A stretch of DNA of 64,000 nt. It comes from Eoetvoesiella caeni. GTDB taxonomy: Bacteria; Pseudomonadota; Gammaproteobacteria; Burkholderiales; Burkholderiaceae_B. The first letter of the stretch is position 1. Every line of letters starts with the position of its first letter. Location of the stretch: the NCBI RefSeq assembly GCF_003315175.1, contig NZ_QNRQ01000007.1, forward strand, positions 62,001 through 126,000. Direction: 5' to 3'. Made by a program: the position numbers and the translations under genes. The notes beneath the pieces were generated by a model that had not been told where the DNA came from, made no database searches, and saw only the letters and a list, made by a program, of their open reading frames with translations. Of this stretch, positions 25,249 through 34,075 are shown piece by piece.

Positions 25249-26358
25249 ATGGATCGCCGAAACTTTCTTCGTTTGTCATCCACCGCCGGGGCTTTGTATG
25301 CCGCCTCGGGTATTGCCGGCTTGCCGGCGCGAGCTGCCACGACGCACATTGACTCAGGCTGGCGCACGTTTGAATTGGCCACGGAAATCAATGTGGCCGA
25401 TTCCGGCGCCCATGCGCGTATCTGGATTCCTATACCGGATGCACACAACACTTCTTATCAGCGGGCGGCCACCACTACCTGGCAGATAGGGGGCGGCGGA
25501 AGCGCCCAACTCATGCACGCACCGGGTTCCAATGTGCAGATGCTGGCCGCTCAATGGCCAGACGCGGGGCCTTCGCGCACGGTCTCTGTCACCAGCACAT
25601 TTCAGATTCGTAACCGGCAAGTCGACTTGACCCAACCGCCGTCGGCCGATGCGCCGCCCGAAAGCAGGGCGGTTCTTGAACGTTATCTGCAGCCTACCGC
25701 GTTGCTGCCTACCGACGGCATCGTCAAGCAGACCGCCGAACGCATCATTCGCGGCAGGCGAGGGGATATTGAAAAAGCCCGTGCTATATACAACTGGGTG
25801 GTCTTGAATACCTGCCGTACGGCCTCTACCCGGGGCTGCGGCATCGGCGACGTGCGCTATATGCTTACCGCGAATGATCTCAATGGCAAATGCGCCGACA
25901 TCAACTCCTTGTTTGTGGCGTTGGCTCGGGCTTCGGGCATTCCTGCGCGGGATGCCTACGGCATACGCGTGGCCGATTCCCAACTGGGCTATCAAAGCCT
26001 CGGCGCCTCTGGCGATGTTACGGGGGCGCAGCATTGCCGTGCCGAATTCTACGCGGCGGGCTATGGGTGGGTGCCGGTGGATCCCGCCGATGTGCGCAAG
26101 GTCATGCTGCAGGAAAGCCCGGGTAATTTGCCGCTTGGCGACCCCAAAGTACATGCAGCCAGGGTTATGTTGTTCGGGGCCTGGGAAATGAACTGGGTGG
26201 CGTACAACCATGGTCACGATGTGGCGCTGCCTGGCACTCAACACGGCGCGGTGCCTTTCTTGATGTACCCGAACGGCGAGTCCAGCGATGGCCGTTTCGA
26301 CAGCCTGGACCCCAAAACTTTCAGTTATCGCCTCAAGGCGCGTCAGTTGACGACGTGA
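25249..26358 (+). CDS. Tat-exported transglutaminase-fold protein
   Basis: This 369-residue protein starts with a twin-arginine signal (MDRRNFLRLSSTAG, ending near PARAA). The transglutaminase-like triad is visible: Cys215 in NGKCADINSLFVAL, His262 in AQHCRAEF and Asp278 in YGWVPVDPADV. The middle domain is a beta-rich immunoglobulin-like part (residues 35-110). Bacterial members act as cysteine proteases, peptide ligases or cross-linking enzymes; the substrate is unknown. The ATG at 25249 with GGAGACG upstream fits the signal, so a longer frame from 25195 is not used. Tat export implies that it folds before export. It sits between the NTF2-like and FAD genes on the same strand. Confidence 0.85.
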   Translation: MDRRNFLRLSSTAGALYAASGIAGLPARAATTHIDSGWRTFELATEINVADSGAHARIWIPIPDAHNTSYQRAATTTWQIGGGGSAQLMHAPGSNVQMLAAQWPDAGPSRTVSVTSTFQIRNRQVDLTQPPSADAPPESRAVLERYLQPTALLPTDGIVKQTAERIIRGRRGDIEKARAIYNWVVLNTCRTASTRGCGIGDVRYMLTANDLNGKCADINSLFVALARASGIPARDAYGIRVADSQLGYQSLGASGDVTGAQHCRAEFYAAGYGWVPVDPADVRKVMLQESPGNLPLGDPKVHAARVMLFGAWEMNWVAYNHGHDVALPGTQHGAVPFLMYPNGESSDGRFDSLDPKTFSYRLKARQLTT

Positions 26359-26469
26359 AGCGCGCGCGGTGCTGTTTGCCGCTTCAAACAGCACCATCGC
26401 ATCAACTGTCTGGACGAACCATAGTCCCGGATGGCATTATCTCTTTTAAGCTTAAAGGAGATATTGGGC

Positions 26470-28038
26470 ATGACGTACGACGCGGTAATTATCGGCGCGG
26501 GGCATAACGGCCTGGCTGCCGCAGTGGATCTGGCGGCCAAGGGCTGGAAGGTGGTGGTGGTCGAGGCCAGGGCCGAGGCGGGCGGCGCGGTCAAGACGCA
26601 AGAACTTACCCTGCCGGGCTTCCGGCACGACTGGGGCGCGATGAACCTTTCCATGTTTGCCGGTTCGGCGTTTCATGCGCGCTATAAAGACGAACTTGCC
26701 GCGCATGGGCTTGGCTTTGTGCCCGCGCCGCATTGTTTTGCCAGCGTTTTTCGCGACGGCGGCTATTTGGGCGTAGGCACGGATGTCGAGCAGACCGTGG
26801 CTGGCATACAGGCCATTTCCGAACACGACGCCCAGGCCTGGCGCAAGATGCTCGAGCATTTCGGCGAGCATGCTCCGCACATTTTCGGGATACTGGGTTC
26901 GCCGATGCCCTCATGGGCAGCGCTCAAGGTTGTGTGGCGCGCCTGGCGCAAGCTGGGCACTGCCGGCCTGTATGGCCTGCTGCGCTTGATGCTTTCATCC
27001 CCGCGCGACTTTCTTGCCGCGAATTTCGAACACAATCATGTGCGCACCCTGATGGCAACCTGGGGCCTGCATGTGGACTTCGCGCCGGATGCGGCAGGAG
27101 GTGCGCTGTTTCCCTATCTTGAATCCATGTCGAATCAGGCTTTCGGCATGGTCATTGGCCAGGGCGGGGCCGATACCATCATCAAGTCCATGGTGGACTT
27201 GTTGCGCGCCAAGGGCGGCGAACTGATCCTGAACGCCCCGGTTCAATCGATAATTACCGGCGGCGGCGCGGCAACCGGCGTGCAATTGGCGGACGGCCGC
27301 GTCTTATCGGCCCGGCGAGCCGTCATTGCCAATGTGAACCCCAAGAACGTGTTCGGTGCTTTGCTGCCCAACGGCGCCGCCCCTCAGGCGTTCGAGTCCA
27401 AGGTCCAGGCGTTCCGCCCCGGCCTGGGCACCATGATGATCCACCTGGCCTTGAAGGAATTGCCTCAGTGGCTGGCAGGTGAAGAACTGAGAAAGTACGC
27501 CTATGTGCATGTGGCGCCCGACATGGCGATGATGTCGCGCGTTTATGCCGAAGCTGCCGAAGGTTTGCTGCCGGCCGAACCGGTGCTTGTTGTCGGCCAG
27601 CCTACGGCGCTTGACCCGTCGCGTGCGCCGCAAGGCCAGCACGTGCTTTGGATCCAGGTACGCGTCTTGCCTGCGGTGATCAAGGGCGATTCGCTGGGCA
27701 CCATTGGCGCTACCCACTGGGATGAGGCGGGCGAGGCCTATGCCGAGCGGGTGCTGGATGTTCTTGAACGGTATGCGCCCGGTGTGCGGCAGAATATTCT
27801 TGCGCAGAAGGTCTTTTCGCCCCTGGACCTGGAGCGTGAGAATCCCAACCTTATCGGCGGAGACAGCGTCTCGGGCAGCCACCATTTGGACCAGAACTTT
27901 ATATTCCGGCCCGTGGCGGGGTATTCGCGCTACCGTACACCGATCAAGTCTTTGTATTTATGCGGAGCCTCGACTTGGCCGGGAGCTGGTACGGGGGCAG
28001 GGTCGGGCTTCATGCTGGCTAATCTATTGACTGAATAG
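26470..28038 (+). CDS. FAD-dependent oxidoreductase (phytoene desaturase / CrtI-like superfamily)
   Basis: This is a 522-residue flavoprotein. The N-terminal dinucleotide-binding motif is DAVIIGAGHNGLAAAVDLA, followed by the ARAEAGGAVKTQEL hinge. The C-terminal FAD segment is LYLCGASTWPGAGTGAGSG near the end, as in CrtI/PDH-like and C43-type desaturases. GGAGAT lies just upstream of the ATG, so the start is secure. No carotenoid genes are close by, so a carotenoid role is not supported. Whether it acts with the neighbouring transglutaminase and MBL genes is unknown. Confidence 0.82.
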   Translation: MTYDAVIIGAGHNGLAAAVDLAAKGWKVVVVEARAEAGGAVKTQELTLPGFRHDWGAMNLSMFAGSAFHARYKDELAAHGLGFVPAPHCFASVFRDGGYLGVGTDVEQTVAGIQAISEHDAQAWRKMLEHFGEHAPHIFGILGSPMPSWAALKVVWRAWRKLGTAGLYGLLRLMLSSPRDFLAANFEHNHVRTLMATWGLHVDFAPDAAGGALFPYLESMSNQAFGMVIGQGGADTIIKSMVDLLRAKGGELILNAPVQSIITGGGAATGVQLADGRVLSARRAVIANVNPKNVFGALLPNGAAPQAFESKVQAFRPGLGTMMIHLALKELPQWLAGEELRKYAYVHVAPDMAMMSRVYAEAAEGLLPAEPVLVVGQPTALDPSRAPQGQHVLWIQVRVLPAVIKGDSLGTIGATHWDEAGEAYAERVLDVLERYAPGVRQNILAQKVFSPLDLERENPNLIGGDSVSGSHHLDQNFIFRPVAGYSRYRTPIKSLYLCGASTWPGAGTGAGSGFMLANLLTE

Positions 28039-28169
28039 CCCGGGCCCGTCCATGGGTTTATTCCGGCCTGGCGGTATGGCATCATGGCAACAGGTGTCTG
28101 CATGACCGCGGCCGGGCACGGCCAATGCAGGCTTGTGTCGTCATATTGAGCTTGAAAAGGGGGGTGGCA

Positions 28170-29033
28170 ATGGTCCCAGTTGTAAAAGGCTTCTTCGACT
28201 CGGTCACCGGCACCATTTCGTATGTAGTGTTCGAACGCGCTGGCTCGGCCTGCGCCGTCATTGATACGGTCTTGGACTATGAACCGAATTCGGGCCGTAC
28301 GCATACCGCTTCGGCGGATGCGATTATTGCCTTCGTTCGCGAACATGAGTTGACGGTTCAGTGGCTGCTTGAAACCCATGCCCATGCCGACCATCTGTCG
28401 GCGGCCCAATATATGCGCCAGCAATTGGGCGGTACCTTGGCCATAGGCACGAATATTATGCAGGTGCAGGGTGTATTCGGGAAAATCTTTAACTTTGAAC
28501 CCTCGTTTGCGCAGGACGGCAGCCAGTTCGACCGTTTGTTCGGCGACGGCGATACCTTCGCCATAGGAAATCTGCCCGCACGGGCGCTGTCCGTGCCGGG
28601 CCATACGCCGGCCTGCATGGCCTACCAGGTAGGCGACGCTGTATTTGTGGGCGACACATTGTTCATGCCCGATGTGGGCACGGCGCGTTGCGACTTCCCG
28701 GGCGGCGACGCGCATATTCTGTATCGGTCCATACGCAAGCTGTTCGACTTGCCCAATACGGCGCGTCTTTTCATGTGTCACGACTACCCTACGGAATCCA
28801 GGCCCGAACCCGCATGGGAAGCCACCGTCGCCCAGCAGCGCGCCGACAACATCCACGTGCACGACGGTGTTACCGAAGAACAGTTCGTCGCCATGCGCAC
28901 CGCGCGCGATGCAACCCTGGAGCTTCCTACGCTTATCGTTCCGTCGATACAAGTCAATATCCGCGCGGGCGAAATGCCGCCGCCGGAAGACAATGGCGTA
29001 CGCTATCTGAAGGTTCCGCTTAACACCTTGTAG
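28170..29033 (+). CDS. MBL-fold metallohydrolase, persulfide dioxygenase / Blh-like
   Basis: This is a 287-residue metallo-beta-lactamase-fold protein. The metal motif is ETHAHADHLSAAQ, followed by VPGHTPACMAYQVG and VGDTLFMPDVGTARCDFPGG. The motif FMPDVGTARCDFPGGDA is typical of the ETHE1/Blh persulfide dioxygenase group rather than of glyoxalase II. These proteins oxidise glutathione persulfide to sulfite with an iron centre. The ATG at 28170 follows a GGGGTGG stretch. It fits the sulfur theme of tsdBA 4 kb upstream. No rhodanese domain is fused. Confidence 0.85.
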   Translation: MVPVVKGFFDSVTGTISYVVFERAGSACAVIDTVLDYEPNSGRTHTASADAIIAFVREHELTVQWLLETHAHADHLSAAQYMRQQLGGTLAIGTNIMQVQGVFGKIFNFEPSFAQDGSQFDRLFGDGDTFAIGNLPARALSVPGHTPACMAYQVGDAVFVGDTLFMPDVGTARCDFPGGDAHILYRSIRKLFDLPNTARLFMCHDYPTESRPEPAWEATVAQQRADNIHVHDGVTEEQFVAMRTARDATLELPTLIVPSIQVNIRAGEMPPPEDNGVRYLKVPLNTL

Positions 29034-29483
29034 TTGTGCAAAGCCGCATTGCCGAGATCGTTAATATATGAACATCGCGCTGGCTGGCGCCGCCGCCGTG
29101 GCCGCCCAGCCCGTGGCGGCCGCCTCCGAGCCAGTTCATTCCGATTTGCGCGTGCATCTTCTGGGTAAGCACTTACGCGCACAACATATAAAGGACCGCT
29201 GGTCGTCGGCGAAGATTTAATGACCTTCGACATCGGCGATAAAATCACCGTCAGTAAAACGCAGCCCAAGGAATAGGCGAATGAAGACGGCAAGAGAGTG
29301 CGCACAATAGGAATCATCGCGGCCTTGCAGCCGGAAATTTCGGGCTTGCTGGATTAGAGCCCGGTACTCGCCTATACCGATGTAGTATTGAAGTTTCTGG
29401 AATAGGGCGCTGGGCGACATGGGCTTACCCATGAAGGCGCTTCGCACTTATTCCTGCCAACTTCAATCAGCCGGAGGCGCGAG
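29034..29483. other. 450-bp non-annotated stretch with a decayed reading frame
   Basis: This region lies between the MBL gene and OsmC. A frame in phase with the OsmC gene is open from 29169 to 29483 except for three TAG codons, at 29274, 29355 and 29403. It reads KGPLVVGEDLMTFDIG, GIIAALQPEISGLLD and PVLAYTDVVLKFLE around those stops. Upstream, a different frame has an ATG at 29068 with an Ala-rich, signal-like start. I do not recognise the protein. It may be a pseudogene with Gln (CAG) codons turned to TAG, or chance. Open frames on the minus strand have no ribosome site. Confidence 0.35.
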
Positions 29484-29867
29484 ATGGATGTCAAGGTATA
29501 TAAGGGCGAGGGCAAGGTTCAGCGCATTATCGAGATCGGCCGGCATAAGCTGGTAACCGATGTGCCCGAGGCTTTGGGCGGCGAGGACGCCGGCCCCGAG
29601 CCGCACGACCTGGTGGCGGCCGCGCTGGCGGGCTGCACGGCGCTTACCGTAACTTTGTACGCGCAGCGCAAGGGTTGGGACGCGCAGGATGTTCAGGTGC
29701 GTGTCGAGCACGAACTCAAGGACGGGGTATTGAACCTGACCCGGCACATTCACTACGTGGGCGAACTGGACCAGGAGCAACGCGACCGGCTTACTGAAAT
29801 CGCGAATAAGTGCCCGGTGCACAAGATGCTGTCGGCGCAGATTCGCATTGATACGCGTGAAGAATAG
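29484..29867 (+). CDS. OsmC-family peroxiredoxin-like protein
   Basis: This is a 127-residue OsmC/YhfA-type protein. The two conserved cysteines are in AALAGCTALTVTLYAQRKGW and NKCPVHKMLSAQI. The protein would reduce organic hydroperoxides, or act on other small thiol substrates. GGAGGCG lies upstream of the ATG. The frame is open further upstream to the TAG at 29403, so the start depends on that ribosome site. It follows the persulfide-dioxygenase-like gene after a 450-bp gap. Confidence 0.9.
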   Translation: MDVKVYKGEGKVQRIIEIGRHKLVTDVPEALGGEDAGPEPHDLVAAALAGCTALTVTLYAQRKGWDAQDVQVRVEHELKDGVLNLTRHIHYVGELDQEQRDRLTEIANKCPVHKMLSAQIRIDTREE

Positions 29868-29934
29868 CGTAGCGGCAAAACCTGGGCCGGTTTCCTTCGG
29901 TAAAATGCTTCTTACGACGTTGTAAGAGGTAATA

Positions 29935-30264
29935 ATGACTTTTGTAGTAACCGAAGCGTGTATCCAGTGCAAATATACGGATTGCGTCACTGTCTGCCCG
30001 ATGGACTGCTTCCTGGAAGGTCCCAATTTTCTGGTGATCAATCCGGACGAATGCATAGACTGCTCTATTTGCGTGCCGGAATGTCCGGTGGGGGCCATCG
30101 TTGCGGACACCGACCTTGCCCCGGCGCAGATGCATTTTCTCGAGCTTAACCGCGACTTGTCCCGCAATCGGCAATGGACGCGTATTTCGCACGCCAAAGC
30201 GCCCTTGCCCGAACACGAAAAGTGGGCGGGCGTTACGGACAAGCTGGGGCTTTTACAACGCTAA
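29935..30264 (+). CDS. fdxA: 7Fe ferredoxin FdxA
   Basis: This is a 109-residue ferredoxin with the two-cluster pattern of the Azotobacter-type 7Fe ferredoxins: [15 protein letters not shown] for the first cluster and [17 protein letters not shown] for the second, plus the C-terminal extension [15 protein letters not shown]. It is a low-potential electron carrier in the cytoplasm. A poor ribosome-site sequence (AGAGGTAATA) lies before the ATG. It is a stand-alone gene close to OsmC, consistent with redox housekeeping. Confidence 0.93.
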   Translation: MTFVVTEACIQCKYTDCVTVCPMDCFLEGPNFLVINPDECIDCSICVPECPVGAIVADTDLAPAQMHFLELNRDLSRNRQWTRISHAKAPLPEHEKWAGVTDKLGLLQR

Positions 30265-30355
30265 AAAGACGCAGGCCTGGCCGCGCCCGGCGCCTGCGCG
30301 CCCGCGGCGGCATGGGCGAGCTACACTGTATTTTTCATCAAAATGGGTAATTCCG

Positions 30356-30559
30356 GTGACAGACGAAGAACGTTTCATCGACCTTGAAGTCAAGCTGACC
30401 CGCCAGGAGGATTTGACGCAAGAGTTGAACGAGGCCGTCTATCGGCAGCAAAGGCAAATCGATGAGTTGCAGGCGCTATGCAAGATGCTGATGGGACGCC
30501 TGAACGATGCCTCTGGCGGAGCGGACGCCTACGTGCACGAAAAGCCGCCGCATTATTGA
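30356..30559 (+). CDS. slyX: SlyX-family protein
   Basis: This is a 67-residue coiled-coil protein with the SlyX pattern DLEVKLTRQEDLTQELNEAV followed by RQQRQIDELQALCKML and a C-terminal PPHY. It starts with GTG at 30356 (VTDEERFID); the nearby ATG at 30343 is in another frame. The length agrees with the family (about 70 residues). SlyX is of unknown function and is often near slyD, which is not seen here. The frame begins 91 bp after fdxA. Confidence 0.8.
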   Translation: MTDEERFIDLEVKLTRQEDLTQELNEAVYRQQRQIDELQALCKMLMGRLNDASGGADAYVHEKPPHY

Positions 30560-30619
30560 ACTCGCGGCGGCTAGGCCGCCTGGCATGCGCCAAAACCAAC
30601 AAGAGCGAGGAGGCTATCC

Positions 30620-31495
30620 ATGCGCAGTGACGATTTGACCAACGAACAGCTGGAGGCGATGCAGACCAAGCTGGCTGCCAGCGAGCCGTATCGGATTGCG
30701 TTCGAGGATGAAGCGTTCATGACGAGCAAGGCATTGCGGCCAGTGCGGCTGCAACTGGAGCTGCTCAAGCCGGAACATAACCTGCAACGCTGCGAGGTGG
30801 ACTCTACCGTGGTGGTGTTCGGCAGCGCACGTATTCTTCCCCCCGATCTGGCGATAATGAACCTGGAGCTGGCCGAGCAGCACGCTCGTAAAAACGAAAA
30901 CAATGCGCAGGCCCGGCGTGACCTGATAAAAGCCCGCAAGCGGGTCGAATATTCGCATTATTACAACGAGGCCAGGCGGTTTGCCACCATGGTTTCCCAG
31001 CGCTTCCAGCCACATAGCCCGAACCGCCTGGTGGTGGTGACGGGGGGCGGGCCGGGCATTATGGAGGCCGGCAATCGCGGCGCCTACGACGCCCGGGCCA
31101 TGAGCATAGGCCTGAACATTACGCTCGAGCACGAGCAACTGCCCAACCCGTTCATCAGTCCCGAACTATGCTTTCACTTTCATTACTTTGCATTGCGTAA
31201 AATGCATTTCTTGATGCGCGCGCGCGCATTGGTGGCTTTTCCTGGAGGCTTCGGCACTATGGACGAGCTATACGAGGCTTTGACGCTGGTTCAGACCAGA
31301 AAGATGTCGCCCATGCCGATTATCCTGGTGGGGCGGGATTTTTGGTCCAAGGCCATGAATGTTGATTTTCTTGTAGAAGAAGGCATGATCGATGCCAAAG
31401 ACAAGAAATTGATGGAAGTAGTAGAAACGGCTGAAGAAATCATGGAAATTCTTGAGCGTTTGCCCGCCAAGGGCGCGCCGGGCCGTGTGCCGTAA
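30620..31495 (+). CDS. LOG-family (TIGR00730-type) nucleotide phosphoribohydrolase
   Basis: This is a 291-residue Rossmann-fold protein with the LOG motifs GGGPGIMEAGNRGA and PGGFGTMDELYEAL. It is longer than the small plant-type LOG enzymes because of a 90-residue N-terminal region (helical, with RSDDLTNEQLEAMQ). Family members cleave ribose 5-phosphate from nucleotide monophosphates, including cytokinin precursors; the long form's substrate is uncertain. GAGGAGG is upstream of the ATG. Confidence 0.88.
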   Translation: MRSDDLTNEQLEAMQTKLAASEPYRIAFEDEAFMTSKALRPVRLQLELLKPEHNLQRCEVDSTVVVFGSARILPPDLAIMNLELAEQHARKNENNAQARRDLIKARKRVEYSHYYNEARRFATMVSQRFQPHSPNRLVVVTGGGPGIMEAGNRGAYDARAMSIGLNITLEHEQLPNPFISPELCFHFHYFALRKMHFLMRARALVAFPGGFGTMDELYEALTLVQTRKMSPMPIILVGRDFWSKAMNVDFLVEEGMIDAKDKKLMEVVETAEEIMEILERLPAKGAPGRVP

Positions 31496-31530
31496 CGCGA
31501 TGTGCCATAACAAATACAAATAGGTCGATT

Positions 31531-32973
31531 ATGCAAAATACCAAAGCCGCGTCCTGGGGCGAACTATTATCGGGGCGTAATGCTTTGCGCTCGATAGCGC
31601 TGGCCGGCGGCGTCGCCTTGCACGCTGTAAATGTTTATATCGCCACGACTATTCTGCCTTCGGTGGTGGAAGATATCGGCGGCCTGGAGTATTACGCCTG
31701 GAATACCACGCTGTTTGTGGCCGCATCCATTTTCGGCTCGGCGCTTTCGCCCAAGACGCTGCACATATTCGGGCCGCGGCGTGCGTTTCTGGTGGCCATA
31801 GCCCTGTTCGCGCTAGGCACCGCGGCCTGCGCCGCCGCGCCCACCATGGGGTGGATGCTGGCAGGCCGCACCTGGCAGGGACTGGGTGGCGGCCTGCTGC
31901 TGGGGCTGTGCTATTCGTCGATACGCATTGTGTTTGAAGAGCGGCTGTGGCCGCTGGCGACCGGGCTGACTTCCAGCATGTGGGGCATTGCAACTTTGCT
32001 GGGGCCGGCCATAGGCGGGATTTTCGCCGAAACCGGGCATTGGCGCTGGGCGTTCTGGGTGGTTTTGCCGATGTGCGCCGGTCTGGCGTGGCTGGTTACA
32101 CAGCAAATTTCGGCCAAGGTGTCCAGCCCGCGAACCGATGTCAAGGTACCCATGCTCCAGATCGCCTTGCTGGTGGCTTCGGTCCTGGTGATTTCGGTTT
32201 CCAGCCTTACTTACCAGGTGTCATGGAATGCGCTGGGCATAATAGCCGGCCTGCTGATTGGCCTTGGGGTGGCGCGGGTCGATAAAACCGCCTCCGTACG
32301 CCTGATGCCGACAGGAGCCTATTCTTTGAAGAAGGGCGGCCTGGGCAGCCTGTATGCCTGCGTCTGCTTGCTGAGCATCGGGATTACCGTCGAAGTCTTT
32401 GTGCCGTATTTCCTGCAAATGATCCATGGCTATACTCCGCTGATAGCCGGCTATATGACCGCGTTGATGTCCGCGGGTTGGACGGTGGGCTCTATTACAA
32501 GTTCCAGCCGCAGTTCGGCGACCGCGCGCAAATTATTGCGTGCCGGTCCTTTGGTGTCGGCCGCTTCTTTGGCCGGGCTTGCCGCGCTGGTTCCTTGGTC
32601 GGGGCTGAACGCGAACGCCAATGGGGTGTGGTGGCTGTTGCTGCCTTTGATGGGCGTTGGCCTGGGTATAGGGCTATGCTGGCCTCATTTGTTGACGCAA
32701 GTGTTCAAGACATCGCCGCCGGGCGAAGAGAACATGGCGTCGTCCGCCATTATTACCATTCAGCTTTACGCGATGGCCCTTGGCGCCACGCTGGGCGGCA
32801 TGATAGCCAATGCCGCCGGCCTGATCGAGCCGGGCGGGGTAGAGGGCACGCGGCATGCGGCGTTGGCCATGTTTGCCATTTTTGCGCTTTCGCCGGTGGC
32901 GGCGGCAATATTCATGGGGCGTGTGCTGCGCCGCCCGGCCGCGGCCGTTGCGGCGGCCACCGACGCCGCGTAG
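31531..32973 (+). CDS. Major facilitator superfamily transporter (probable drug exporter)
   Basis: This is a 480-residue membrane protein with about 14 hydrophobic segments, as in the DHA2 (QacA/EmrB) exporters. The motif A-like loop after the second helix (SALSPKTLHIFGPRRAFLV) and the WQGLGGGLLLGLCYSS helix (motif C-like) are in place. The position on the chromosome gives no clue to substrate; an efflux role is inferred from family. Its stop is only 4 bp from the stop of the convergent aldo/keto reductase gene. Confidence 0.85.
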   Translation: MQNTKAASWGELLSGRNALRSIALAGGVALHAVNVYIATTILPSVVEDIGGLEYYAWNTTLFVAASIFGSALSPKTLHIFGPRRAFLVAIALFALGTAACAAAPTMGWMLAGRTWQGLGGGLLLGLCYSSIRIVFEERLWPLATGLTSSMWGIATLLGPAIGGIFAETGHWRWAFWVVLPMCAGLAWLVTQQISAKVSSPRTDVKVPMLQIALLVASVLVISVSSLTYQVSWNALGIIAGLLIGLGVARVDKTASVRLMPTGAYSLKKGGLGSLYACVCLLSIGITVEVFVPYFLQMIHGYTPLIAGYMTALMSAGWTVGSITSSSRSSATARKLLRAGPLVSAASLAGLAALVPWSGLNANANGVWWLLLPLMGVGLGIGLCWPHLLTQVFKTSPPGEENMASSAIITIQLYAMALGATLGGMIANAAGLIEPGGVEGTRHAALAMFAIFALSPVAAAIFMGRVLRRPAAAVAAATDAA

Positions 32974-32977
32974 GAAG

Positions 32978-33823
32978 CTAAACCGCCTTGGGCAGGCGGA
33001 AACGCTCTGGGTCGGGGCCGTGGCGCGCTTCGGGGTCATGCAGCTTGCCGATGGCCGCCATGTCGTCGTTGTCCAGAGTAAAGTCGTAAATGGCGAAGTT
33101 TTCGGCAATGCGGCTGGGCGTGATCGACTTCGGGATGACCATATTGCCCAGTTGCGTGTGCCAGCGAATCACGACCTGGGCAACCGAGCGGCCGTGCTTG
33201 CGCGCAATGCCCACCAAGACCGGGTTGTCCCACAGCAAGCCATTGCCCAGCGGGCTCCAGGATTCGGTGACAATATTGTTTTGCGCATGGTATTCGCGCA
33301 GTTCGGGCTGCTGGAAACGCGGGTTTAGTTCTATCTGGTTCAGCACCGGCAGTACGCCGGTTTCGTCCAGCAGGTGCTGCAAGTGCGGGATATTGAAATT
33401 GCAGACGCCTATCGACTTGACCCGACCTTCTTCGCGCAGTTGAATCAGCGCTTCCCAGGTTTTGACATACAGGCCTATTTTGGGCGCGGGCCAATGGATA
33501 AGATACATATCCAGGTAGTCCAGCCCAAGCTTTTCCATACTTTCGTCGAATGCGGCCATGGTTTCGTCGTAACCGTGGCGGTCGTTCCAGACTTTGCTGG
33601 CGATGTATAGTTCGCTACGGTCGACGCCGCAGTCCCTGACGCCTTCTCCCACGCCGCTTTCGTTGCCGTATATGGCCGCGGTATCGATCAGGCGGTAGCC
33701 TACGTCGACGGCGGTCTTGATGGTCGAGGCGACAATATCGTTGTCGATTTGCCAGACGCCGAAGCCAAGCTGCGGTACGCTATTGCCGTCGTGAAAGGTT
33801 ACGGTATTCATAATGTTGCTCAT
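32978..33823 (-). CDS. Aldo/keto reductase (2,5-diketo-D-gluconate reductase type)
   Basis: This is a 281-residue TIM-barrel reductase. Family motifs are VGYRLIDTAAIYGNESGVG with the Asp/Tyr pair, ELYIASKVWNDRHG with the catalytic Lys, YLDMYLIHWPAPK with the catalytic His, and VIPKSITPSRIAENF in the NADPH site. The start at 33823 is preceded by GGAGAG, so an upstream reading to 33922 is rejected. It is divergent from panB, 252 bp away. It is probably a broad carbonyl reductase; the exact substrate is unknown. Confidence 0.9.
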   Translation of the reverse strand: MSNIMNTVTFHDGNSVPQLGFGVWQIDNDIVASTIKTAVDVGYRLIDTAAIYGNESGVGEGVRDCGVDRSELYIASKVWNDRHGYDETMAAFDESMEKLGLDYLDMYLIHWPAPKIGLYVKTWEALIQLREEGRVKSIGVCNFNIPHLQHLLDETGVLPVLNQIELNPRFQQPELREYHAQNNIVTESWSPLGNGLLWDNPVLVGIARKHGRSVAQVVIRWHTQLGNMVIPKSITPSRIAENFAIYDFTLDNDDMAAIGKLHDPEARHGPDPERFRLPKAV

Positions 33824-34075
33824 GGTGCTCTCCGTGGTGCTGTAGTGCGCTGTCTGGCTGAATCGAATGCTCGATTCCGGCCATGCGTCCGAATTGGAAT
33901 GCATGAATTGACCGAACGGCACACTGGCGCGGTATGCTGATTATTTTGCGTGTATGTTAATTGGCTTATATTGCCGGGTTCAGTAGTTCGATTATACGTA
34001 TGTTGCAATAAGCTGCCGCGCGGCGCACGGTTGTTGCGGGCGTTGTGGGCAGGATGAATATTTCAGGAGCAGGAA

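Noticed and set aside
29169-29483. Amber (TAG) recoding as an explanation of the frame before OsmC
   Set aside because: TAG is not used as sense elsewhere in the window; several genes here (for example cysH, cysN and the dprA-side genes) end normally at TAG. Decay or chance is far simpler.
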